Positions 13,565-23,104 are shown, counted from the first letter of the stretch. The stretch: DNA of 64,000 nt from Aminobacter aganoensis (GCF_014206975.1 NZ_JACHOU010000009.1:62001-126000); one strand, 5' to 3'. Program-made: numbers and translations. The notes: generated from the letters alone by a model not told the origin.

Positions 13565-16500
13565 TTAAGATGATATTACTTTCGCGAGCCGTTCCACCTC
13601 ACCCATGTCGAGCCCAACGCCCGCAAGCTCGCGCGTCTCTATCAGGATGTCCCCGCCCGCGCGCTCCTCGATCGGTCTTATGCCGGCCGCGAGATAGGCA
13701 GCTCGCTTGGTCTGCCATCGCGCCGCATATTGCGGGTCCGACAACATGCCCAGGTGTTCCCAGTAATAGGTGACGCCTGACTCGTCGTTGGCGATCGTAA
13801 AGTCGGGCCAGCGGGTCTGGCCGCCGAGAAGCACGGGCTGCTCGTAGACATAGGCGATGCCCATGCCGTGCAGCTTTTCGGCGATCGCGAGTTCGGACTT
13901 CGACCTGACGAACTCGCCCCTGCTGGTGCGGTGCAGAAGGTGCCGGTCGAGGAAGCGCGGCCCCGAGTTCGTTTTGACCTCGACCGGTCCGGGATCTGTG
14001 AAAAGGTCGGTCATCCGGCGCGCGATCTCGGACGCCGACGGATCCGCGTAGCGGCGTAGAGCCCCCAGTTCGTCCTCATGAAGAATTACCAGTTCGTGCT
14101 GGTGCCGGGTCAGGGCGGTGTAGAGCAGTTCCCGCGAGAGCGGGCGGCAATTGCGCGGAAGTACGAGGTAAGATCGCCCGAACTGGCTCCCCTGGGTCTT
14201 GTGCACGGTTAGCGCATAGGCGAGCTCAAGATCGGGGGAGCCTTCCTCTCCGGAGAACTCGCTCGCATAGTAGGTGAATTTGATCCCAGGTTGGCTAGCA
14301 AACTCAACCTCAAGGTCCCTGGGACGGAACCTCATCCTGGCCGTCTTATAGCCTCCCACCACCACGCCGATGTCACCATTCGCGATGTAGGGCTTCTCCT
14401 GGGGCGGATAGGTGCGTCGGCGCGCGTTGTTGCGCAGATTGATGACCTTGTCGCCCCAGAGCACGCCCTGCGGCCCCGCTGGCTTCGGGATCTTGGCGTA
14501 CCTGGTCAGCGCCCGTTCGCGAACCTTGCTCCGGAAGCGGCGCTGCACCGCCAGGTTGATGGCCTCGACACCGGATAGACCCGCACGAACCGGCGACAGG
14601 ATCTGCCAGTCGTGTGAGCTCGCCGCCGCGCCGCCTTCGGTTTCGCCGAATCGCCGCGCCCAGAACAGAACGTGGCCCTCCCACTCGCTGCCGCCGATGC
14701 TCCGCTCGAAGCCGGATTGATCCGTTCCGTCCGCCAGCTTCAGCCCTCGCACCAGTTCTTCCGCCAGGGCGGGTTCCAGATCGCTGGGCAGACCCCACCT
14801 GGCGGTTCGGACGTGCGACAGCGCGCCCAGCTGCAGGGCATCCCAGACCTCGTCGGCGCCTGCATCCAAGGGTTCACCGCTGAACTGTCTGGCGAGCAGC
14901 ACGTCGCCCCTGTCGTGACCACGCTGCCGTCCGATGATCGTCAACTTAGCATATCCCGGAGCCACTCTCGGGAACATCGGTTTGGTGTCATCGGGCGCTA
15001 GATGCCGGCAGATGTCGACGAATGGCCTGCCAGCGCCGATCGGCGGGAGCTGGCGCGGATCGCCGACCAGGATGAGCCTATCGACCCCCTCGAGCGCATC
15101 TATGAGTGCCGCAAGCTGGTCCTCGGTGAGCATCGAGCACTCATCCACGACCACGGAGCGATAGCCCTTCTCGCGTGGGGCTCCCGGATTACGGTAGTAG
15201 CGACCGCTCGAGCCGTCATAGCGCTCGTATCGCTGCAGGAATTGGGCGAGGGTCATGCCTTTGCCCAGGCGCTCGGTGGCCTCCTCCAGTCGAACGCGCG
15301 CCTTGCCTGTCGGCGCGAGCAGCAGGACGCCACCCGAGGCGATCTCGGGGAGGTCGCAGATGACCTTAAGCAGCGTGGTCTTGCCAGAGCCCGCGGGACC
15401 GATCAGCACTGAGAAGCGCCCCGATGCGAGCTGTTCGAGCGCGGCCGTCTTCTCCTGGCGCGCCAGTTTCTCGGTCTCGGCTTCAGGACCGGCGTCAACG
15501 GCGGGCAACGCGGCGTCCACCAGCGCGCGCCAGTCGTGGGCGAGCGCATGCCGTTTGCCCGACACCCGCTTGCGCACAGCGCTGGTGATCGCGGTGCGGG
15601 CCAGCCCGTAGCGCCTCAGCTTCAGCGCAGGCTCGCCCCCCGATGTCTTCGCCTCCTCCAGAGTCTGTGCGAGATAGGCCGGCGCCATGTCGAGAACGTC
15701 CTCGTCGACGGCGCAGCGCGGATCCAGGGAGGAGTCGAACGCACGTCGCACGATCCAGCTTCGCGGCAGCAGGGTGTGGCCCTCCAGCTGTACCGTTCGT
15801 TCGAGCAACTCGGTCACGAGACCGCGCACCCGGCGGCGATCGATGCCGTCGCTCATCGCTGTGCCTGGCGGCAGTGGGGCCTTCGCACGCACGGCATCGG
15901 GCGGAAAGACGCCACGGTCGATTGTGCCAAATGCCGTGCGGTCGGCCGCGGCTTCGTCCCGTTCGAACAACAGGTAGGGGTTCGCCAGGATCTCGGCGTC
16001 CGTCGTCTCTTCCGAGTAGGCGCGCTTGCTCGGTTGATATGCCCTGAGCGCCTGATCGGGGGTGAGGCTGCACCGGGCTATAAGGTCGAGAAGCTGCCGT
16101 CGAGGTTTGGCCAGCCCCCGCCACTTCTCGCGGTACGTGGATCCGAAGCCGAACGACTCCGCTTGAGGAAAAGACTTCGGCGCAGCGACGAACCCATCGA
16201 TGAACGAGAAGGCGTCAAAGACGTCGCCCTCCTTGCTTCCGGCACTCGCGATCTCGTGGGCGAGCAGCGCCCCGTGCTCAAGCCCGAAGGCTGCCAGCGC
16301 GCTGCCGAGCCCGGGGTGGATTCCCCTGGCGGTCCAAAGGCGGGCGACCTCCCGGTCGATCCATGCAAGCGCGGAAGATATGTCCGCCTCGATCACCTTC
16401 GCAGACGCCCTCAGCGCGCCGGCGCAGGCGAGGAGCGACGCGATGGCGCCGTCGTGACCCAGATGCTCCGACCCGTAGGAGAAGGCATCGAACTGGTCAT

Positions 16501-17323
16501 CGGGCGCGAACGCGACGCACTCCTCGAGCGCAATCCCGGGGTCGGCGTCCGCAGCGGCGAGCACGTCGTAATATGGCATCAGGAACCCGTCCGCGCCACC
16601 AGAGCGCAGGCTGTGCCGAACGCAACGTTCCCAAAGGACGCCCTGGAGGTCGCCCGGTGCGTCGTAAGAGTATTCGGTGTACTGGCCAATACCCTTCACG
16701 CGCGCCGCGCCGATAATCACGCGGTTGGCGCTGTCGGAAAGCGGCGTCTTCTTCGCATAGAAGAAGCAGAGGGAGGTTCCGGGCTCCAGTGCGCCGAAGA
16801 ACGTGTCCAGCATGACGAGCTGGTTTGTCTTGTCCTGGACCCAGCCTGTCTCGAAGGAAAGTTCGGGTTCGCGCTCCGGCTCATAGCCCAGGCGCAGCGC
16901 AGACGCCTTCCCGACCACCCCCGACTTTTCGTCGCCTTCCACGTTCGACTTCAGCATCCATCCGAAGGGGATGCACGCGGCCGAGAAGGCCTCCAGCCGG
17001 AGCGTGGTTTCGCCGAAGTGGCCATGGCTCTCGGGGCTCGAGGACTTGTAAGGATGCTGCTTCTTCAGGATGATGTCATGGTCCGCCATGAAACTCACCC
17101 GCTCGTCAACGCACGGCGGCATGACCGAGGCATCCAGTTCCTCGAAGAGCTGTCCGGCATGCTCATCCTGGTCGTCGCGCTTTCCCGCGGCGATCCGGCT
17201 CAGGGCGAGGCAGGAAGTGTTTGCCGAAGGAGCAACGCACACGCGGCCGTTCCAGCCTCCGTCGTGCCAGGGCACGCGTATCGTCACATGCTGCGACGGC
17301 AGCTTCCTCGATCCCGTTATCAC
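13565..17323 (-). CDS. RecD-like SF1 helicase with C-terminal PD-(D/E)xK-like nuclease domain
   Basis: A 1252-aa soluble protein. The N-terminus carries HVTIRVPWHDGGWNGRVC followed eight residues later by a second Cys, a pattern I associate with a group of large bacterial helicases. A 550-residue unfamiliar region follows. The helicase core has Walker A GPAGSGKTTLL, Walker B VVVDECSM, motif III GDPRQLPPIG and the RecD-type ALTVHKTQGSQF and LLYTALTRH motifs. The last 120 residues (RSKSELAIAEKL, RWPDFTIAN, YYWEHLGML) look like a PD-(D/E)xK nuclease. The start is GTG 17323, six bases after GGAGG. It stands alone on its transcript. A role in phage defence or in processing element DNA is inference. 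Confidence 0.8.
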   Translation of the reverse strand: MITGSRKLPSQHVTIRVPWHDGGWNGRVCVAPSANTSCLALSRIAAGKRDDQDEHAGQLFEELDASVMPPCVDERVSFMADHDIILKKQHPYKSSSPESHGHFGETTLRLEAFSAACIPFGWMLKSNVEGDEKSGVVGKASALRLGYEPEREPELSFETGWVQDKTNQLVMLDTFFGALEPGTSLCFFYAKKTPLSDSANRVIIGAARVKGIGQYTEYSYDAPGDLQGVLWERCVRHSLRSGGADGFLMPYYDVLAAADADPGIALEECVAFAPDDQFDAFSYGSEHLGHDGAIASLLACAGALRASAKVIEADISSALAWIDREVARLWTARGIHPGLGSALAAFGLEHGALLAHEIASAGSKEGDVFDAFSFIDGFVAAPKSFPQAESFGFGSTYREKWRGLAKPRRQLLDLIARCSLTPDQALRAYQPSKRAYSEETTDAEILANPYLLFERDEAAADRTAFGTIDRGVFPPDAVRAKAPLPPGTAMSDGIDRRRVRGLVTELLERTVQLEGHTLLPRSWIVRRAFDSSLDPRCAVDEDVLDMAPAYLAQTLEEAKTSGGEPALKLRRYGLARTAITSAVRKRVSGKRHALAHDWRALVDAALPAVDAGPEAETEKLARQEKTAALEQLASGRFSVLIGPAGSGKTTLLKVICDLPEIASGGVLLLAPTGKARVRLEEATERLGKGMTLAQFLQRYERYDGSSGRYYRNPGAPREKGYRSVVVDECSMLTEDQLAALIDALEGVDRLILVGDPRQLPPIGAGRPFVDICRHLAPDDTKPMFPRVAPGYAKLTIIGRQRGHDRGDVLLARQFSGEPLDAGADEVWDALQLGALSHVRTARWGLPSDLEPALAEELVRGLKLADGTDQSGFERSIGGSEWEGHVLFWARRFGETEGGAAASSHDWQILSPVRAGLSGVEAINLAVQRRFRSKVRERALTRYAKIPKPAGPQGVLWGDKVINLRNNARRRTYPPQEKPYIANGDIGVVVGGYKTARMRFRPRDLEVEFASQPGIKFTYYASEFSGEEGSPDLELAYALTVHKTQGSQFGRSYLVLPRNCRPLSRELLYTALTRHQHELVILHEDELGALRRYADPSASEIARRMTDLFTDPGPVEVKTNSGPRFLDRHLLHRTSRGEFVRSKSELAIAEKLHGMGIAYVYEQPVLLGGQTRWPDFTIANDESGVTYYWEHLGMLSDPQYAARWQTKRAAYLAAGIRPIEERAGGDILIETRELAGVGLDMGEVERLAKVISS

Positions 17324-17647
17324 TCACCCCCTCCGATCGCTTTGTGCCTAGTATTTCACCCAAATTCCCGAGGGCCAACCCGTGAGGTTATCCAGACCCT
17401 GGAGGTCTCAACGTTGTTCAACTACAGGCTTACAGTCGGCGCCTTGGGCAGCTATGCGCGACGCGCGGAAGGCCTTCTGACGCTGAATAGCAAAAGACGC
17501 CAAACCTGCGACGTTTTTTTTCGCCGCTCCTATGGCGTAGCGAATTTCGAGAGTTCTGCGATATGTAATACGCTCGCGACTTGACATAGAAAACGTGAAA
17601 GTAAAGCGGCGACAAGAACGGCGAAGGACGCTTTCTGCTCCTCTATC
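17324..17647. other. Intergenic region, no gene seen
   Basis: This stretch has lower GC than its surroundings and separates the plasmid-type block from the envelope/metal island. It should contain the helicase promoter on the minus strand. It has a run of eight T near 17514-17521. No convincing coding frame or repeat was seen; it is a plausible junction between two acquired segments. Confidence 0.4.
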
Positions 17648-18382
17648 TCATTGCTGGGTAGGCAGAACCCAGGAGAGGGGCACGATAACGCTCAACAGAA
17701 TAGGCTGGTGCAGGAGGTAGATCAGCAGACTCCGGTTTCCCATCCAGACCAAGACTCTGGTCAGTAGGCCTTGCGGGTCGGACGTTGACGCGAACCTTCT
17801 ACCCTTGTGAAATTGGAATTGCTTCGCCGCTGCCATGCCCAGAAGCGTTATGCCAACCCATGGGAAGATGGGAACAAAATCGTTGCTGGGCGGTGGTTGC
17901 CCGGCAAAACCGATCCAGGCAAGCCATCGTGTGTTGAATGCAGGCGCGTCCACGATGAACGGCAGTACGATCATTACCACAGCCGAAACCAAACAGACCG
18001 TGACGCTGCTGCGTAGAAACAATGCGCCTAAAAGCGTGGCCGCCGCGATTGCATGCAGGATGCCGAAATAGATGAAGCTCTTGGGGAAGGCGAACCATGT
18101 GACGATCGAAATGATTGCCGCGTAAGCGATGATCGTGAGCAAGCGTCGGGCGAAAGCTCTGATGCAAATGGTGTCAGGGTGCGCGAGCACGAGACTGATA
18201 CCAACGAGAAACATGAATGTGCTGGCGAGGGTTCGTCCAAAAGCCAACCAGATCGGATGGCGAGCGACGCCGCTGATGAGGCCGGTGAATTCCAGATCCC
18301 AAACGATGTGGAACAGGACTACGCCGGCGATCGCCAGTCCCCGCGAAATGTCGATTGCAACTATGCGCTGGCCTCGAGCCAA
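17648..18382 (-). CDS. DUF1624 / heparan-alpha-glucosaminide N-acetyltransferase-like membrane protein
   Basis: A 244-aa membrane protein with about seven hydrophobic helices. The N-terminus IVAIDISRGLAIAGVVLFHI followed by VWDLEFTG is the DUF1624 signature, an acyltransferase-3-like fold whose members acetylate sugars in the envelope; the substrate here is unknown. The frame starts with TTG 18382, with GGAG close upstream; no better start is visible. It is the last gene of a minus-strand group behind dsbA-like and dsbB-like genes, separated from them by 92 bases. Confidence 0.75.
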   Translation of the reverse strand: MARGQRIVAIDISRGLAIAGVVLFHIVWDLEFTGLISGVARHPIWLAFGRTLASTFMFLVGISLVLAHPDTICIRAFARRLLTIIAYAAIISIVTWFAFPKSFIYFGILHAIAAATLLGALFLRSSVTVCLVSAVVMIVLPFIVDAPAFNTRWLAWIGFAGQPPPSNDFVPIFPWVGITLLGMAAAKQFQFHKGRRFASTSDPQGLLTRVLVWMGNRSLLIYLLHQPILLSVIVPLSWVLPTQQ

Positions 18383-18474
18383 TGTCTCCGCCCCGTCTTC
18401 ATGTCATGGCAGCGAAACCCGTCAGAGGCGGGATTCTAGCACCCTTGTCGCATGCTCGTACCCCGAAGCGAAAC

Positions 18475-19134
18475 TCATTGCGTATTCCGTGCGAGTTCAA
18501 CCTCCCTCGAGACGAGATCGGTGAGCTGTTGCGGACCGAATGTTTGCAAGCTCTTGCCGTTGACGAAGAACGTGGGCGTCTGCTCAACCTGCCAGATGTC
18601 TATGTCTTTCGATTCTTGATCGAGAATCGATGCGACCTCGCTTGAAGATGCATCCGACCGTGCACGTTCGAGCTCTAATCCCGCAGCGGCGGCGGCTTGC
18701 CACGCCTTTTCAATAACCGGTCCGCTATGCGGTGCCCAATCTGGTTGTGCGGCTAGCAAAGCCTCCAGTACAGGCTCGAAAAGATCTTGCTTCCGTGCAG
18801 CTTCGAGGATCCCCACCGCCTGGTCCGACCCGTCGTGGAAGGCGGCGTATCGCAGCACGAGACGGACGTCTTGCGGATATTGGGCGAGGATGTTCTTCAC
18901 CAGCGGGTAGAACGACCGGCAGGCTTCGCATGAGGGATCAAAGAACTCCACGATTGTGACAGGAGCGTCGGCAGGACCGATTATCGGCGAATGTTCCCTG
19001 ACGAGACTTCGGGAATCGTCAGTTGCCACCGCGGCGTCACTCACGCCGCTTTGGTTATAGTAAAAAGCAGAGCCTCCAAAGATGACGGCGGCGACGACGG
19101 CGGCAGAAACGACTATCAACTGGCGACGGTTCAT
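18475..19134 (-). CDS. DsbA-like thiol oxidoreductase with CEAC active site
   Basis: A 219-aa protein anchored or exported by an N-terminal hydrophobic segment (LIVVSAAVVAAVIFGGSAFY). The thioredoxin-like domain carries FFDPSCEACRSF, that is CxxC as CEAC instead of the CPHC of classical DsbA, and the cis-Pro loop QTPTFFVNG. It probably forms disulfides in periplasmic proteins together with the DsbB-like protein encoded immediately upstream (four-base overlap). A longer frame to 19269 is rejected because ATG 19134 overlaps the dsbB stop. The unusual dipeptide between the cysteines should alter its redox potential. Confidence 0.85.
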   Translation of the reverse strand: MNRRQLIVVSAAVVAAVIFGGSAFYYNQSGVSDAAVATDDSRSLVREHSPIIGPADAPVTIVEFFDPSCEACRSFYPLVKNILAQYPQDVRLVLRYAAFHDGSDQAVGILEAARKQDLFEPVLEALLAAQPDWAPHSGPVIEKAWQAAAAAGLELERARSDASSSEVASILDQESKDIDIWQVEQTPTFFVNGKSLQTFGPQQLTDLVSREVELARNTQ

Positions 19135-19580
19135 CGGTAAACTCCCGCGCGGCACAGGAAGAGAAGGCCGCCAATCGCCGCAAAGGCGAGCAGCGAGGCG
19201 AGCGGTAAAGGTACGGTGCCGAGGATCGTCATGGCTTCTCCAGCGCATGATGGCCCGGTGCGGGTGCAAGGGGTTATCGCCTCTTCGACCAGGCCGAAAT
19301 AAATCAAAGTATGGAAGGCGGCGATAGCTGCGCCGATTCCGACGAGGGGAAGCGCGTAAAACCTGATAGCAGAATCAGCCCTGAAGGCCGCTATACCCAG
19401 GATGATCGGCAGAGGAAACATGAACACTCTCTGGAACCAACACAGGTTGCACGGTGCCTGACCCAATATCTCGCCGACGAACAACGCAATCAGCGTTGCT
19501 GCTACTGCGATCATCCAGGCCAATAACAACCACCAGCTATTGCGCTCTTCGATTTCATGGTTCGTCATTCTATTCAGCAT
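19131..19580 (-). CDS. DsbB-family disulfide bond formation protein
   Basis: A 149-aa inner-membrane protein with four hydrophobic helices. The first periplasmic cysteine pair is PCNLCWFQR, matching the BdbC/DsbB quinone-linked motif; the second pair is ITPCTRTGPSCAG. It reoxidises its DsbA partner and passes electrons to quinone. Two starts are possible: ATG 19580, overlapping the upstream PCuAC gene by 11 bases, or ATG 19568. Neither has a clear ribosome site, so translational coupling is likely. The partner is almost certainly the CEAC protein encoded next. Confidence 0.85.
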   Translation of the reverse strand: MLNRMTNHEIEERNSWWLLLAWMIAVAATLIALFVGEILGQAPCNLCWFQRVFMFPLPIILGIAAFRADSAIRFYALPLVGIGAAIAAFHTLIYFGLVEEAITPCTRTGPSCAGEAMTILGTVPLPLASLLAFAAIGGLLFLCRAGVYR

Positions 19581-20142
19581 CGCTTTGCAGCTTGTAGCCT
19601 ATTGCGTCATCAAAATAGCGAACACCGCCGATTTCGTCATAACCATGGCCTTCGTGCTCGGTGCCGTTTCCCGTCTCTGCCGATACATTCCTCTGCACGA
19701 GGAACTCGACTTCAACGCTCCCGGCCCGGGCAAACTGCAGCGTCGCTTTGAAGCTGTTCCCCTCGATCAACTGCTGGCTGGGGTTGATAAGCATGAGGTG
19801 AATCCCCCCGGGTGCCAACTCGACCTTGGCGCCCGCGGCGATTTCAACTCCTTCCGGAAGAGGCCGCATGCGGCCTATGCCGTCGCCCATGGTCATCTGG
19901 TGGACTTCGATCCGGTCAGCAATCGGTGTCGAGCCGCCGGTAAGCGTGTCTGGTGCAGCCCCTGAATTCGTCAGCGTCAGATAGGCTCCGGCAACGGGGG
20001 CGGCAGAAGGCATGACTCGTGACCATGGATGGTCGATTCTGAGATCACCTTGCGAGAACTTGTGCGCTACCGATACTGTAGAGTACAATGTCGCAGTCAG
20101 CAAAAGGGCGATTTGTACTGTCAGCTTCAGAACTGAAGACAA
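19570..20142 (-). CDS. PCuAC-type periplasmic copper chaperone
   Basis: A 190-aa exported protein with a signal peptide (ALLLTATLYSTVSVAHK). The DUF461/PCuAC fold is clear: HPWSRVMPSAAPVAGAYLTL, then the copper-binding set VHQMTM ... MRPLP ... GGIHLMLI, matching H-x10-M ... H-x-M. It delivers Cu(I) to periplasmic targets such as cytochrome oxidase. An unusual C-terminal tail with HEGHGYDEIGG could add ligands. It is first in the operon with dsbB and dsbA, linking copper handling to thiol oxidation. Confidence 0.85.
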   Translation of the reverse strand: MSSVLKLTVQIALLLTATLYSTVSVAHKFSQGDLRIDHPWSRVMPSAAPVAGAYLTLTNSGAAPDTLTGGSTPIADRIEVHQMTMGDGIGRMRPLPEGVEIAAGAKVELAPGGIHLMLINPSQQLIEGNSFKATLQFARAGSVEVEFLVQRNVSAETGNGTEHEGHGYDEIGGVRYFDDAIGYKLQSDAE

Positions 20143-20235
20143 CTACCTTACTCCGGCTGATCTCGTCGCGTCGAGGTTTTATCGTGTCGTTGTAGCGTGT
20201 GCATCATGGAACACTTCGTTGTATGCACAGTGCTA

Positions 20236-22956
20236 TCATGTTTCTTGAAGGCCTTTCCATGCGAGCAGGCGCATTGCATTGGCTGTCACCAGAACTGTGG
20301 CACCGGTATCGGCCAGGATCGCCGGCCACAGGCCGGTTACACCAAGGACCGTCGTCACCAAGAAGACGGCCTTGAGGCCGAGCGAGAGCGTAATATTCTG
20401 GAAGATATTGCGCATCGTAAGGCGCGACAGCATGACCATGTTGGCCACGTCCTTGACCCGGCCGTGAAGGACGGCCGCGTCTGCCGTCTCGAGCGCGACA
20501 TCGGTGCCGCTGCCCATGGCGATCCCGATATCGGCGGCGGCGAGTGCGGGCGCGTCGTTGATGCCGTCGCCGACCTTGGCGACGAACTTCCCTTTCGCGC
20601 GCATCTCACCGACGATCTTCTGCTTGTCCTGAGGCATCAGTTCGGCGCGCGCTTCCATGCCGAGCGATGCGGCGATCGCTTTTGCCGTGCGCTGGTTGTC
20701 GCCGGTCAGCATGACCGTCTCGGCGCCTAGATCGTGCAGGGCCGCTATTCCCTGCCTTGCATCTTCCCTCGGTTCATCGCGTATCGCGAAAAGCCCCGCC
20801 ACTTCCTTGTCCGCGAGCAGGACAGAGACAGTCTTGCCCTCGTCGTTCAGCCCGGCGATCTGTATCAGCAGTTGCTGATCCAGCGAGACCTCTTCAGCCG
20901 CTGCACGAGGCGAAGCCAGGAACAGTCTCACGCCGTCTACGGTGCCGACGACGCCTTTGCCGCCGACGGCGCCTGCGTCGGTAGCCTGGGCAATCGAGAC
21001 TTTCTCGTCGGCCGCTTTTGCCAGGATGGCGACTGCAAGTGGATGACTCGATCCCGCCTCAAGCGCGGCAGCGAGCCTCAATGTTTCGCGCTGGTCCCGG
21101 GCGACGCCGACGATGTCGGTGACCTTCGGTTTTCCTTCCGTGAGCGTCCCCGTCTTGTCGAGCGCGACGTAGTTCACCTTGCCGAGGTTCTCCAGCACCG
21201 CGCCGCCCTTCATGAGGAGGCCACGGCGCGCGCCGGCGGAGAGTGCGGCGGCGATCGCGGCGGGCGTTGAGATGACGAGAGCGCAGGGGCAGCCGATCAG
21301 GAGCACCGCGAGCCCCCGGTAGATCCAGGTGTTCCATTCGGCGCCGGCCAGCAATGGCGGCAGGATCGCGATCAGCGCGGCGACAACCATCACGCCGGGC
21401 GTATAATATTTCGAGAAGCGATCGATGAAGCGCTCGGTCGGAGCCTTTGACTCCTGGGCCTCCTCCACCAGTGCGATGATGCGGGAGATGGTGTTGTCGG
21501 CGGCGGATGCCGTCACGCGCACCTTGAGCACGCCCTCCTGATTTACCGTGCCCGCAAAGACATTGTCGCCCGTCTCCTTGCGCTTCGGCACCGACTCGCC
21601 GGTCACCGGCGCCTCGTCGACGGCGCTTTCCCCGGAAACGACGACGCCATCGGCAGGCACCCTGTCGCCGGGCCGGACAAGGACGATCATGTTGACAGCA
21701 AGGCTGTCGGCGGGCACGGTCTCGGTAGTTCCATCGCGCTCGACAAGCGCCGTCTTCGGCATCAGGGCCGCCAGGGCACGAATGCTGGCGCGTGCCCGAC
21801 CCGTCGCTATTCCCTCGAGCAGCTCGCCGACGAGGAACAGGAAGACAACGACGGCGGCTTCTTCGGCCGCGTCGATGATGACCGCTCCGATCGCCGCGAT
21901 CGTCATCAACGTCTCGATGGTGAACGGGCTTCCATTCATCGCGCCGGACAAGGCGCGCCTTGCGATCGGTATGAGGCCCACCGCCATCGCAATAATGAAG
22001 CCCCAGGGCTGGGTCTGCGGAAGGAACTGCGAAAGGCCGAAGGCGACCGCCAGGGCGAGGCCGCAGACGATGGTCAATTGCGCTTTGGATGTCTTCCACC
22101 ACGGCCCGTCTTGCGGTCCGTGATCATGTCCGTGCATCCCCTCCAAGGCATCAGGCGGGCCGGACGCCGCGATACTTTGTGCGGAATCGAGGACTGCGGC
22201 GGGCGCCGTCTGTCTGTCGGCCAATATCGGCGCCGCCTTATAGCCAAGGCTGTTCACCTTTCGAGCAACCCCGTCAATGTCAGCCTGGACTCCGTGCATG
22301 ACTGTCATTGTGCCGGCGACAACCGAAACCTTGACGTCGGTGACGTCCGGCATCCGTCGTACCGCCGTGTCGATCTTTGACGCACAGCTCGCGCAATCCA
22401 TCCCAGAAATGCGAAAACGAGTCTGATTTTGGGCGGCCGGCGTTGGATCCTCATTCGGATGAAGCGCCCTGCGGTCGTGAACTGAATGATCGTGTCCAGG
22501 GTGGCCGTGGTCATGATCGTGCTTGCAGTTCGGACCATGCACGTGTCCGGCGTGGTCGTGGCCCGAATGATCATTCCCCGCGCCAGCATGGTCATGATCG
22601 TGCTTGCAGTTCGGATCATGCACGTGTCCGGCGTGGTCGTGGTCCGAATGATCGTGCACCGCGTGATCGTTGGCATGATCGTATTTGCGGTCGCCACTCT
22701 GTGCCAGAGCCACCGGCATCGTTTTCTTGGTCGCGCCGACCCGGGTTGCCTTATAGCCTAGTCGGGTCACCTTCTGGCTCAGTGAGTCGAGATCGAGCTC
22801 GTCACCATGTTGAACACTCATTGTACCTGCGACGACAGATACATTGACGTCTGTCACACCCGGCGTGCGTCGAACCGCCTTTTCGATCTTCGCGGCGCAA
22901 CTTGCGCAATCCATACCTTCAACCCGAAAGCGGGTGCGGCGCCCTGAAGCGGTCAT
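20236..22956 (-). CDS. zntA: Zn/Cd/Pb-type P1B ATPase with two HMA domains and a His-rich linker
   Basis: A 906-aa metal-exporting P-type ATPase. HMA domains with GMDCASC lie at residues 14-20 and 185-191, separated by a histidine-rich linker at about 91-161. The transmembrane CPC motif (GCPCALVIS) is near residue 556, and the phosphorylation site DKTGTLTEGKP near 600. The C-terminal helix ADTGATVLVTANAMRLL is characteristic of the ZntA/CadA (P1B-2) group rather than CopA. ATG 22956 has GGAGA eight bases upstream and a MerR-type promoter directly before it, so induction by a metal-sensing MerR protein is likely. The gene symbol is by similarity only. Confidence 0.88.
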   Translation of the reverse strand: MTASGRRTRFRVEGMDCASCAAKIEKAVRRTPGVTDVNVSVVAGTMSVQHGDELDLDSLSQKVTRLGYKATRVGATKKTMPVALAQSGDRKYDHANDHAVHDHSDHDHAGHVHDPNCKHDHDHAGAGNDHSGHDHAGHVHGPNCKHDHDHGHPGHDHSVHDRRALHPNEDPTPAAQNQTRFRISGMDCASCASKIDTAVRRMPDVTDVKVSVVAGTMTVMHGVQADIDGVARKVNSLGYKAAPILADRQTAPAAVLDSAQSIAASGPPDALEGMHGHDHGPQDGPWWKTSKAQLTIVCGLALAVAFGLSQFLPQTQPWGFIIAMAVGLIPIARRALSGAMNGSPFTIETLMTIAAIGAVIIDAAEEAAVVVFLFLVGELLEGIATGRARASIRALAALMPKTALVERDGTTETVPADSLAVNMIVLVRPGDRVPADGVVVSGESAVDEAPVTGESVPKRKETGDNVFAGTVNQEGVLKVRVTASAADNTISRIIALVEEAQESKAPTERFIDRFSKYYTPGVMVVAALIAILPPLLAGAEWNTWIYRGLAVLLIGCPCALVISTPAAIAAALSAGARRGLLMKGGAVLENLGKVNYVALDKTGTLTEGKPKVTDIVGVARDQRETLRLAAALEAGSSHPLAVAILAKAADEKVSIAQATDAGAVGGKGVVGTVDGVRLFLASPRAAAEEVSLDQQLLIQIAGLNDEGKTVSVLLADKEVAGLFAIRDEPREDARQGIAALHDLGAETVMLTGDNQRTAKAIAASLGMEARAELMPQDKQKIVGEMRAKGKFVAKVGDGINDAPALAAADIGIAMGSGTDVALETADAAVLHGRVKDVANMVMLSRLTMRNIFQNITLSLGLKAVFLVTTVLGVTGLWPAILADTGATVLVTANAMRLLAWKGLQET
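22509..22653. repeat. Two 64-bp direct repeats encoding the His-rich linker
   Basis: Copies at 22509-22572 and 22590-22653 differ by about two bases and have a period of 81 bases (27 codons). Each encodes a block with HDHAGHVH and an NCKHDHDH segment. This is a recent in-frame duplication within the zntA-like gene that multiplies histidines and cysteines. Confidence 0.85.
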
Positions 22957-22985
22957 TTTGGTGTCTCCTGTCTCGCAGGGACCGG

Positions 22986-23016
22986 AAGATAGGACCTGTA
23001 GTAGCTAGAGGGTCAA
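22986..23016 (-). promoter_or_regulatory. MerR-type promoter/operator (site a) of the zntA-like gene
   Basis: On the minus strand: -35 TTGACC, exactly 19 bases, -10 TATCTT. The dyad CCTCTAG-N3-CTACAGG fills the spacer (12 of 13 defined positions of CCTCNAGNNNCTNGAGG). The predicted RNA start lies about 23 bases before ATG 22956. An overlong 19-bp spacer is the hallmark of MerR-activated promoters. Confidence 0.75.
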
Positions 23017-23104
23017 GGGGCTTTCAGAAAATCTTCGCCGTCGCAACGTGCTCGCTCTAACGCAGCGTTTTCGCGGCAAGGCGAAGCAGGGAAAATTGGA
23101 GCAG

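Noticed and set aside
15536-17584. 682-codon open frame on the plus strand
   Set aside because: It is antisense to the helicase-nuclease gene and arises from the GC-rich codon pattern. The minus strand has clear helicase motifs; this frame has none.
22509-22653. CRISPR-like repeat pair
   Set aside because: Only two 64-bp copies, and they are in frame inside the ATPase gene, encoding a His-rich linker.
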